NCBI GenBank assembly: GCA_013824045.1 | Contig: PNND01000272.1 | Span: forward strand, 1-9,673 | Length of the DNA: 9,673 nt | Direction: 5' to 3' | DNA from: Rhodobacter sp. | GTDB lineage: Bacteria; Pseudomonadota; Alphaproteobacteria; Rhodobacterales; Rhodobacteraceae | Shown here: one piece after another, positions 1 through 6,233 of the stretch | Layout: each line of letters begins with the position of its first letter | Numbering within the stretch: position 1 is the first letter of the stretch | Notes under the pieces: generated by a model | The model's database searches: none | Told to the model about the DNA's origin: nothing | Seen by the model: the letters and a program-made list of their open reading frames with translations, nothing else | Translations under genes and position numbers: made by a program

Positions 1-820
1 CCCCGAAGACCTGCCCCGCGTCATGTCCATCGGCCGGCTTGACCTCAATTCCGAAGGCCTCCTGCTGCTCACCAATGACGGCGAACTCAAGCGCCGGTTG
101 GAGCTTCCCTCTACCGGCTGGCTCCGCAAATACCGCGTCCGGGTCAAAGGCAACCCGACCGACCCCGATCTCGAACCCCTCCGCAAAGGGATCACTGTCG
201 AAGGCGAAGATTTTCAACCCATGCAAGTCGTCCTCGACCGCCATCAGGGCGCGAACGCATGGCTCACCGTAGGCCTGCGCGAAGGCAAGAACCGCGAAAT
301 CCGCCGCGCCATGTCGGCCATCGGCCTGACCGTAAACCGCCTCATCCGCATCAGCTACGGCCCCTTCCGCCTGAATGAGCTGAAACCCGGCGAGGTCGAA
401 GAAATTCGCCCCAAAGTCCTGCGCGATCAGCTTGGCCTCACGGGCGAGGCCTCGGATGGCGACAGCCCGCGCCCCTCCGCGCGCGTCGACACCCGCCCGA
501 ACAAGCCCGCTCCCCGCGGCGCGCATGGCCCCGCCCCCGCCGCGCCTGAGCGATCTGGCCCGCGCACCAGCGCCAAGCCCAGTGCCAAGCCCGGCGCGAA
601 GCCCACCGTCAAGACCACCTCCAGATCGGGCGCCAAACCCGCAGTTCCGCGCGGCGCAACCCTGCTGGATGCCCCCGCCCCCCGTCGCGGCGGCAAACCC
701 TTCGCCAAACCCGCAGCGGGCAGCACAGGCAAACCCGGCACCTCCCCCCGCCCCACGGGCGCCAAACCGGCCCCCAAATCTGGCCCCCGCCCGCCCCAAC
801 CCCCGCGCCGCCCGCGCTAA
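1..820 (+). CDS. rluB: RluB-type 23S rRNA pseudouridine synthase, 5'-truncated by the window edge
   Basis: The reading frame is open from the first base, so the start codon and N-terminal S4-like part lie outside the window. The codons visible before the ATG at 23 read PEDLPRV, so that ATG is internal and not the start. The catalytic motif GRLDLNSEGLLLLTNDG is present; its Asp (codon 41-43) is the conserved nucleophile of the RsuA/RluB/RluE/RluF family. Further family signatures follow: KYRVRVKG, then EGKNREIRR and NRLIRISYGPF. In this family RluB isomerises one uridine in helix 89-93 of 23S rRNA during large-subunit assembly. The last ~120 residues (from about base 460) are a low-complexity Pro/Ala/Lys/Arg/Gly tail with repeated AKP units, probably disordered and RNA-binding. 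Family assignment is firm; RluB rather than a sister paralogue is likely from the motif context and basic tail. Confidence 0.9.
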   Translation, partial: PEDLPRVMSIGRLDLNSEGLLLLTNDGELKRRLELPSTGWLRKYRVRVKGNPTDPDLEPLRKGITVEGEDFQPMQVVLDRHQGANAWLTVGLREGKNREIRRAMSAIGLTVNRLIRISYGPFRLNELKPGEVEEIRPKVLRDQLGLTGEASDGDSPRPSARVDTRPNKPAPRGAHGPAPAAPERSGPRTSAKPSAKPGAKPTVKTTSRSGAKPAVPRGATLLDAPAPRRGGKPFAKPAAGSTGKPGTSPRPTGAKPAPKSGPRPPQPPRRPR

Positions 821-838
821 GCCAAAGACCGCCCGCCA

Positions 839-868
839 TTGCCCCAGCCCCTCCCCTTCGCCTATACT
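839..868 (+). promoter_or_regulatory. Candidate sigma70-type promoter for the microprotein-xpaC operon
   Basis: A TATACT -10 box (863-868, 5 of 6 to consensus) is preceded by TTGCCC (839-844, 4 of 6) with an 18-bp spacer. Transcription would begin near 875, giving a leader of about 24 nt before the ATG at 899, with the Shine-Dalgarno AAAGGGG at 885-891 inside it. It is the best promoter-like sequence in the gap after rluB and sits where a new transcription unit is expected. It is a visual match only; in a GC-rich genome such an AT-rich hexamer is notable but not decisive. Confidence 0.45.
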
Positions 869-898
869 CCGGCAAAGGCAGACCAAAGGGGCAGGCAC

Positions 899-982
899 AT
901 GTCGGGCAAGGGGTTACAGACACTGTCCTATTTCGTCCTTCTTGCGCTGATCCTCTACACCGCCGGCAGCGGGGTGCAGTGA
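899..982 (+). CDS. 27-residue single-helix membrane microprotein
   Basis: This small gene codes for 27 residues from ATG 899 to TGA 980-982. Its ribosome-binding site AAAGGGG (885-891) is 7 nt before the ATG and is the best in this part of the window. The protein starts MSGKGLQ, polar with one Lys, then has a hydrophobic core (LSYFVLLALILYTAG) long enough for one membrane helix, and ends SGVQ. By the positive-inside rule the N terminus would be cytoplasmic. Only one base separates its stop from the ATG of the XpaC-family gene at 984, which itself lacks a strong Shine-Dalgarno, so translation is probably coupled. I do not recognise a named family. A role as a small subunit or regulator of the downstream membrane protein is inferred from position and coupling only. 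It could instead be just a leader ORF that delivers ribosomes to 984. Confidence 0.6.
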   Translation: MSGKGLQTLSYFVLLALILYTAGSGVQ

Positions 983-983
983 C

Positions 984-1877
984 ATGGCCCAGCGTTTCGG
1001 CGGAAAATACAGCCCCAATGGTGACAGCCGCCCCCCGGCCGACGGCAAGGGTCAACCCGCCCCCATCCCGCCCCACCGCTTTGATGGCAAACGCCCCAAC
1101 CGCGCGGGCGCACGGGTCAACTTCTTCTTCTTCGCCGCGCTCACCATGCTCGTTCCCGCCTTCACGGGTGGGCCGGATGCGCTTTTCGCTGGCCTCGGTG
1201 CCACCGGGATCCTGCTCCTTGCCGCATGGCTCACCCGCGAAGGCACCCGCGCGCATCAGGAATATGATGATCGCCGCATCGCCCGCCGCCCGGCCATCCC
1301 GCGCAAGATCTTCGCCTCGGTGCTCACTGGCGCAGGCCTTGCGCTCGCCGCCTCCATCAGCCAGCCGGGCCTTGCCCCAATCGGCTTTGCCATCGCAGGC
1401 GGCCTGCTGCACCTTATGGCCTTCGGCCCCGATCCCCTGCGCGACAAGGGGACTGAGGGGATCGACACCTTCCAGACCGACCGCGTCGCCCGCGCCGTGG
1501 AAGATGCCGAAAAACTGCTGGCCGGAATGAAGGACGCGATCCTGCGCGCCAATGACCGCGCGCTTGAGGCTCGGGTTGATCGTTTCGTCACCACCGCCCG
1601 CGCCATGTTCCGCACGATCGAGGCCGATCCCCGCGATCTGACCGCCGCGCGGAAGTATCTGACGGTCTACCTGACCGGGGCGCGTGACGCGACGGTCAAA
1701 TTCGCCGATCTCTACAGCCAGAACCGCGACCCCGCCACGCGCGCCGATTACGAATCGCTCCTCACCGATCTGGAAACCAACTTCGCCGCGCGCACCCAGA
1801 CCCTACTCAGCGACAACCGCACCGATCTCGATGTCGAAATCGGCGTCCTGCGCGAACGGCTGCAACGCGATCACTGA
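984..1877 (+). CDS. xpaC: XpaC-family membrane protein (5-bromo-4-chloroindolyl phosphate hydrolysis family)
   Basis: A 297-residue protein. Residues 1-43 are polar, Pro/Arg-rich and probably cytoplasmic. Four hydrophobic segments follow, in two hairpins at about 45-62/65-83 and 109-125/129-147. The last ends in the motif HLMAFGPDP (143-151). Residues 150-297 form a soluble, helix-rich domain with charged heptad-like stretches (for example AARKYLTVYLTGARDATVKF). This matches the XpaC family, named for X-phosphate hydrolysis in Bacillus; members lack an obvious catalytic motif and are usually found next to TelA-family genes, as here (TelA at 2929). The name should therefore not be read as proven phosphatase activity. 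The start at 984 fits coupling to the microprotein stop one base earlier; no alternative has a better ribosome site. The likely role is a membrane partner of TelA in envelope stress. The family call is fairly sure, the molecular function unknown. Confidence 0.8.
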   Translation: MAQRFGGKYSPNGDSRPPADGKGQPAPIPPHRFDGKRPNRAGARVNFFFFAALTMLVPAFTGGPDALFAGLGATGILLLAAWLTREGTRAHQEYDDRRIARRPAIPRKIFASVLTGAGLALAASISQPGLAPIGFAIAGGLLHLMAFGPDPLRDKGTEGIDTFQTDRVARAVEDAEKLLAGMKDAILRANDRALEARVDRFVTTARAMFRTIEADPRDLTAARKYLTVYLTGARDATVKFADLYSQNRDPATRADYESLLTDLETNFAARTQTLLSDNRTDLDVEIGVLRERLQRDH

Positions 1878-1966
1878 CAGGTCACGCCCACAGCTTTCCA
1901 CGCCACCGCCCCATTCCGGCCATCCAACGCGCCCATCCTTACCCCACCAGAACGGGACAGGATTGC

Positions 1967-2761
1967 ATGAAGACCGCGCTCTTCACCCTTGCCACCCTTT
2001 TCGGCCTCGGCCTCGGCCTTGCGGTTGTGGGCGCCGAGTTCGGCCTGTTCCTGCTGGCCGCCCTGTTGCCCACCCTGTCCCTCGTGGCGCTCCTCTGGGC
2101 CTGTTCCGATCGGCTCCTGCCGCTGCGCATCCGCGCTGCCCGGCGCATCGCCGCCTTCGCCCCCTCCATGGCCCGGTTGAAAACCCACGCCCGCATTCTG
2201 ACAGCATGGCGCTTCCTTCCCCCGCTCCTGTCCGCGCTGATGGGCCTTACCCTTGGCGCGGCTCTGGCCCGCGACAGCGCCGATCTTCCGGCCGCGCTCC
2301 TTTGCGGTGCCTTGGCCGCCGCCCTGCATCTGATGGCCTTCAGCCCCACCCCGCCCAAGGGCGCGACCCCGCCCCCGCCGGAAAGTATAACCGACCAGAC
2401 GCAGGCGCATCTCGCCCGCCTGATCACCGCCCTCGCACCCTGCCGCGATCCGCATCTGCATGTCGCCGCCCGCGCCTTGCGCCGCGAAGCGCTCGCCCTC
2501 GCCGCAGAACTGGACCGCGCCCCCGCCACACAGTCTCAGGCGCATCGCGCCCTCTCCCTCTGGCTGCCCGCCTTGGCCGAGGCCGCCGATCACCTCCGCC
2601 AGCACCACCTCACCACACCCGATCCCGCCCCTGTCGCGGAACTGACGGCCACCTTGGGGCGCGTCACCGCTCAACTCGCCTGCCTCGGCACTCAGGCCGA
2701 CATGCGCCGCGCCGAACCTGCGGCCAGCAATCTCGGCGCTCTCGCACCGACCGCCCTCTGA
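1967..2761 (+). CDS. Short, diverged XpaC-like paralogue with four membrane helices
   Basis: A 264-residue protein, rich in Ala and Leu. Hydrophobic segments lie at about 3-22, 25-45, 84-101 and 108-125, the same two-hairpin layout as the XpaC protein upstream, but without its ~43-residue cytoplasmic N-terminal arm. The fourth segment ends in HLMAFSPTP (121-129), matching HLMAFGPDP at the same place in the neighbour. A Pro-rich linker (about 127-140) and a soluble helical domain follow, in which AHRALSLWLPALAEAADHL aligns by eye with AARKYLTVYLTGARDATVKF upstream. I read it as a tandem duplicate that has diverged strongly. The gap to the upstream gene is 89 bp, and the ATG at 1967 follows a purine-rich GGACAGGA. 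It is probably in the same operon and may form a hetero-oligomer with the first XpaC protein. Standard annotation would probably call it hypothetical. The paralogy is my inference from a visual alignment. Confidence 0.72.
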   Translation: MKTALFTLATLFGLGLGLAVVGAEFGLFLLAALLPTLSLVALLWACSDRLLPLRIRAARRIAAFAPSMARLKTHARILTAWRFLPPLLSALMGLTLGAALARDSADLPAALLCGALAAALHLMAFSPTPPKGATPPPPESITDQTQAHLARLITALAPCRDPHLHVAARALRREALALAAELDRAPATQSQAHRALSLWLPALAEAADHLRQHHLTTPDPAPVAELTATLGRVTAQLACLGTQADMRRAEPAASNLGALAPTAL

Positions 2762-2834
2762 CGCGCCCCCCCCTTTCCCGGCGTCAATGCGCTTTTCTGT
2801 GCCGCCGGATCAAAACCACTCTGGAAAATCCTGC

Positions 2835-2861
2835 CAACCTGTCGCAACCTGCGGCGCAACC
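2835..2861. repeat. Three CAACC boxes in the gap before telA
   Basis: CAACCTG occurs at 2835-2841 and 2845-2851, and a third CAACC at 2857-2861, so the boxes start 10 and then 12 bp apart, close to one helical turn. The 167-bp gap (2762-2928) that holds them is the largest inside the gene run and could carry a separate telA promoter or operator. I see no convincing -10/-35 pair there. The telA ribosome site AAGGA is at 2917-2921. The boxes may be chance in GC-rich DNA. Confidence 0.3.
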
Positions 2862-2928
2862 AACGGCATGACCAATTTGATCACCTAAGCACTGCCCGAC
2901 CCAGTCGCCGAGCAACAAGGATAGACCT

Positions 2929-4107
2929 ATGTCCACCACCGTCCGCGAAGATGCCGAAAAAGCCCTTGCCGAAGTCGAGGCGCTGACCACGGCCATCCTG
3001 CCTGCGCCCGTGTCCGAAATCGTCCCGCTCGACAGCGCCCCCGCCGACAAGGCCGCGGAAATCCGTCAGCGCATGGCCGAGGTGGACCTGCACAACACCC
3101 AATCCATCATCTCTTTCGGCTCCTCGGCACAGGCCGAATTGCAGGTCATCTCGCAAGACATGCTTGCCGGCGTGAAGAACAAGGATGTAGGCCCCGCGGG
3201 TGACGCGCTGCGCGACATCGTCACCACCATCCGCGGCTTCGCCTCCGAAGAACTTGACGTCAGCCGCGAACGCAGCTGGTGGGACAAGCTCACCGGTCAG
3301 GCCGCACCGCTGGCCAAATTCGTGGCCCGCTACGAAGAGGTGCAGTCGCAGATCGACAAGATCACCGAAAACCTGCTCAAGCACGAACACACGCTGCTCA
3401 AAGACATCAAGTCGCTCGATCTGCTCTATGAAAAGACCCTCCGCTTCTATGATGAGCTTGCCCTCTACATCGCAGCGGGCGAGGCAAAGCTGCTTGAGAC
3501 CGACAGCACCGCCATCCCCGCGAAAGAGGCCGCCGTCGCCGCCGCGCCCGAGATGGACAAGGTCAAGGTCGCCCAAGAACTGCGCGACCTGCGCGCCGCG
3601 CGCGATGATCTGGAACGCCGGGTGCATGACCTGAAACTCACCCGTCAGGTCACCATGCAATCGCTCCCCTCCATCCGCCTCGTGCAGGAAAACGACAAGA
3701 GCCTTGTCACCAAGATCAACTCCACCCTCGTCAACACCGTACCGCTGTGGGAAACCCAGCTTGCTCAGGCCGTCACCATCCAGCGCAGCAAGGAAGCGGC
3801 CGAGGCGGTGCGCGAAGCGAACGATCTGACCAACGAGCTTCTGAAATCCAACGCGACCAACCTACAAGAGGCGAACAAGGTCGTGCGCGAGGAAATGGAA
3901 CGCGGCGTCTTCGATATCGAATCCGTCCGCGCCGCCAACGAAACCCTGATCGCCACCATCGAAGACAGCCTCCGCATCGCCGATGAAGGCAAGACCCGCC
4001 GCGCAAATGCCGAAATCGAGTTGCAGAAGATGGAAGCAGACCTGCGCGACACGCTTTCCTCCGCCCGCGCCCGCAGCACAACCGCGCCAGACGCATCCGC
4101 CACCTGA
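2929..4107 (+). CDS. telA: TelA-family toxic-anion/envelope-stress protein
   Basis: A 392-residue, highly charged, mostly helical protein with no membrane segment or signal peptide, so cytoplasmic. It is full length for the TelA family (about 330-400 residues). Recognisable family blocks are an SWWDKLTG block at 116-123, the long helical stretch KITENLLKHEHTLLKDI followed by a YEKTLRFYDELALYI block, and QSLPSIRLVQENDKSLVTKI (from 244) followed by NTVPLWETQ. The C-terminal third is an extended coiled coil. The family is named from the plasmid RK2 tellurite-resistance locus, but chromosomal members are linked more generally to membrane and antimicrobial stress, and their biochemistry is unclear. 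The ATG at 2929 has AAGGA 7 nt upstream. XpaC-TelA pairing is known from Bacillus (xpaC-yaaN) and is repeated here, with two XpaC-like genes upstream. The family call is very sure; tellurite resistance is not implied. Confidence 0.9.
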   Translation: MSTTVREDAEKALAEVEALTTAILPAPVSEIVPLDSAPADKAAEIRQRMAEVDLHNTQSIISFGSSAQAELQVISQDMLAGVKNKDVGPAGDALRDIVTTIRGFASEELDVSRERSWWDKLTGQAAPLAKFVARYEEVQSQIDKITENLLKHEHTLLKDIKSLDLLYEKTLRFYDELALYIAAGEAKLLETDSTAIPAKEAAVAAAPEMDKVKVAQELRDLRAARDDLERRVHDLKLTRQVTMQSLPSIRLVQENDKSLVTKINSTLVNTVPLWETQLAQAVTIQRSKEAAEAVREANDLTNELLKSNATNLQEANKVVREEMERGVFDIESVRAANETLIATIEDSLRIADEGKTRRANAEIELQKMEADLRDTLSSARARSTTAPDASAT

Positions 4108-4140
4108 TCAGACCCCTCCAGCCCGCATCGGCCAAAGAAC

Positions 4141-5082
4141 ATGAACGTCCCCAAGACCCTCGCCGCGCTTGCGCTGGCAGGGCTCACCGCCTGCACACCG
4201 ACCACGACCACCACCCGCGTTGTCGCCCCCGCCGCGCCGCAATCTCCATCCGTGCCTGCCGGACCGGTGCTTGAAACTGCGGCTTCGGCGGCGGCGCGGC
4301 AGCACTATGCCCGCGTGCAGGCACAGCTTTTGTCGCAGGGCCTGCTGCGCACTGATGGCGGTGGCCGCGACACGCCGTTTACCGACAGGATGCTGGCGGA
4401 AAACTTCATCCGGATCGCGCTTTTCGACGAGTATACCCGCACCTCCAACGGCCCTGTGCAGCGGACGACAACCAGCCGCATCCGCAAATGGCAGGCCCCG
4501 GTTCGCGTCGGCCTGCGCTTCGGCGCCACCACCCCGTCCGACCGCCGCGCCGCGGATACCGCCCGCATCGCCTCGCTGCTGCAACGGCTCTCGCGCGCCA
4601 CAGGCCATCCCATAGGGCTGGACGAACGCGCCCCCAACTTCTTCATCCACATCGTCTCGGAAGATGAACGCCGCGCGCTGGGGCCCCAGATCCGCGCCGT
4701 GCTCCCCGGCCTCTCCAGCTCCGAGGTTGCGGCCATCACCGACATGCCCCGCTCCACCTATTGCCTCGTCTACGCCTTGTCGGCCCCCGATGGTGCCACC
4801 TACACCCGCGCCTTTGCCGTCATCCGCGCCGAACACCCCGATCTTCTCCGCCTCTCCTGCCTGCATGAGGAAATCGCCCAAGGGCTCGGCCTCGCCAATG
4901 ACAGCCCCACCGCCCGCCCCTCCATCTTCAACGACGATGAGGAATTCGCCCTCCTCACCCGGCAGGATGAATTGATGCTGCGGATGCTCTACAACCCCGC
5001 CCTCCGCCCGGGGATGACCGAAGCGCAGGCCCGCCCCATCGTGGAATCGCTTGCAGCGCGGCTGGTGGGCGGCGAAAGTTGA
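4141..5082 (+). CDS. DUF2927-type lipoprotein
   Basis: A 313-residue protein. The N terminus has a Lys, a short Ala/Leu hydrophobic run and a lipobox LTAC with Cys18 as the lipidation site, followed by a Thr/Pro/Ala-rich linker, so the mature protein should be a lipoprotein facing the periplasm. The globular part (about 60-313) carries FTDRMLAENFIRIAL, then the C-terminal block CLHEEIAQGLGLANDSP (240-256), SIFNDDEEFALLT, and a DELMLRMLYNPALRPGM block. I associate this pattern with the DUF2927 family common in Rhodobacteraceae; the function is unknown. The HEEIAQGLG stretch looks superficially like a zincin helix, but it is not HExxH because the residue at the second His position is Ala. The ribosome site is weak (AAAGA), but the signal peptide fixes the start. 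It is 33 bp after telA and 50 bp before the SPFH gene, so probably co-transcribed. Confidence 0.75.
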   Translation: MNVPKTLAALALAGLTACTPTTTTTRVVAPAAPQSPSVPAGPVLETAASAAARQHYARVQAQLLSQGLLRTDGGGRDTPFTDRMLAENFIRIALFDEYTRTSNGPVQRTTTSRIRKWQAPVRVGLRFGATTPSDRRAADTARIASLLQRLSRATGHPIGLDERAPNFFIHIVSEDERRALGPQIRAVLPGLSSSEVAAITDMPRSTYCLVYALSAPDGATYTRAFAVIRAEHPDLLRLSCLHEEIAQGLGLANDSPTARPSIFNDDEEFALLTRQDELMLRMLYNPALRPGMTEAQARPIVESLAARLVGGES

Positions 5083-5132
5083 CCAAAGCGCCAGCCCAAC
5101 GGTCAGGGGCGCAACGGCATGGAGTATGAAAG

Positions 5133-6230
5133 ATGGTTTTCGATTTCCTCAAAGGCGAATTCATCGACGTCATCGACTGGACCGATGACACCCGCGACAC
5201 GATGGTCTGGCGGTTTGAACGGCGCGGCAACGCGATCAAATACGGCGCCAAGCTGACCGTCCGCGAAGGCCAAGCCGCCGTTTTCATCCATGAAGGGCAA
5301 TTGGCCGATGTCTTCGGCCCCGGCCTCTACATGCTGGAAACCAACAACATGCCGGTGATGACCACGCTCCAGCACTGGGATCACGGTTTCAACTCGCCCT
5401 TCAAGACCGAGGTTTATTTCATCTCCACCACCCGCTTCAACGACCTGAAATGGGGCACAAAAAACCCGATCATGTGCCGCGACCCGGAATTCGGCCCCGT
5501 CCGCATCCGCGCCTTCGGCACCTATTCCATGCGCGTGGGCGATCCGGCAAAGTTCATGCAGGAAATCGTCGGCACCGATGGCGAATTCACCGCCGATGAA
5601 ATCAGCTTCCAGATCCGCAACATCATCATTCAGGAGTTTTCCCGCGTCATCGCCAGCGCCGGCATCCCGGTGCTGGACATGGCGGCCAACACCGCTGATC
5701 TGGGCAAACTGGTCACCACCGCCATCGCGCCTCTCGTCGCCAATTACGGCCTGACGCTGCCCGAGTTTTACATCGAAAACATCTCCCTGCCGGAAGAGGT
5801 GGAAAAGGCGCTCGACAAGCGCACCTCCGTGGGCATCGCAGGCGATCTCAACAAATACATGCAGTTTTCCGCGGCCGAGGCGCTGGGAAAACCCGGCTCT
5901 GGCGGCGGCGATGCCATGACCGCCGGGATCGGCGCCGCCATGGGCATGTCCATGGCCCAGAACATGGGGCCATGGGGCACGCCTGCCGGGGCCGCTGCCA
6001 CGCCGCCGCCCCCGCCGCCCGCAGCACGGCAATGGCACCTCGCTGAGAATGGCGCGACCAAAGGCCCCTTCGCGGAAACCGATCTCGCCGCCCTGATCGC
6101 CAACGGCACCCTCACCCGCAGCACGCAGGTCTGGTCCGCCGGGATGGACGGCTGGAAACCCGCCGCCGAGACGGACCTTTCCCGCCTCTTCGGCCAAGTG
6201 CCCCCTCCGCCACCGCCGCCCGGGGTCTGA
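5133..6230 (+). CDS. YdjI-like SPFH/band-7 protein with C-terminal GYF_2 domain
   Basis: A 365-residue protein without an N-terminal membrane helix. Residues ~20-260 form an SPFH domain of the YdjI/virion-core-like type: REGQAAVFIHEGQL, a GLYMLETNNMP segment, FNSPFKTEVYFIST, LKWGTKNPI, and the IRAFGTYSMRV strand. A Gly/Met-rich linker (about 265-290) leads to six Pro (291-296), then a GYF_2 domain (about 301-353): W301, GPF at 311-313, VW at 333-334, GM at 337-338, GW at 340-341. It ends with seven Pro at 357-363. In Bacillus the SPFH protein YdjI works with the zinc-ribbon protein YdjG, YdjH and a PspA homologue (YdjF) at the membrane. Here a zinc-ribbon membrane protein begins 3 bp after the stop, so the partnership is likely kept. 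GYF_2 domains are thought to bind Pro-rich peptides. GGAG at 5121-5124 supports the ATG at 5133; the ATG at 5119 is out of frame. Confidence 0.88.
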   Translation: MVFDFLKGEFIDVIDWTDDTRDTMVWRFERRGNAIKYGAKLTVREGQAAVFIHEGQLADVFGPGLYMLETNNMPVMTTLQHWDHGFNSPFKTEVYFISTTRFNDLKWGTKNPIMCRDPEFGPVRIRAFGTYSMRVGDPAKFMQEIVGTDGEFTADEISFQIRNIIIQEFSRVIASAGIPVLDMAANTADLGKLVTTAIAPLVANYGLTLPEFYIENISLPEEVEKALDKRTSVGIAGDLNKYMQFSAAEALGKPGSGGGDAMTAGIGAAMGMSMAQNMGPWGTPAGAAATPPPPPPAARQWHLAENGATKGPFAETDLAALIANGTLTRSTQVWSAGMDGWKPAAETDLSRLFGQVPPPPPPPGV

Positions 6231-6233
6231 ACC

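Noticed and set aside
609..1412. A 267-codon - strand open frame
   Set aside because: It is antisense to the rluB tail, the microprotein and xpaC, has no ribosome site or domain, and fits the same shadow pattern.
1871..2674. A 267-codon - strand open frame
   Set aside because: It is antisense to the XpaC-like paralogue, whose + strand product has coherent membrane helices and a motif shared with its neighbour; the - strand product is a Gly/Gln/Glu-rich shadow.
1684..2871. A 395-codon + strand open frame overlapping the XpaC genes
   Set aside because: Its product is a Pro/Arg/Ser-rich out-of-frame translation spanning two genes and the gap between them, without any domain.
2929..4107. Tellurite resistance as the function of this locus
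   Set aside because: No TerC/TerD, tehAB or other tellurite genes are in view; the family name derives from one plasmid locus and chromosomal TelA proteins do not imply this trait.
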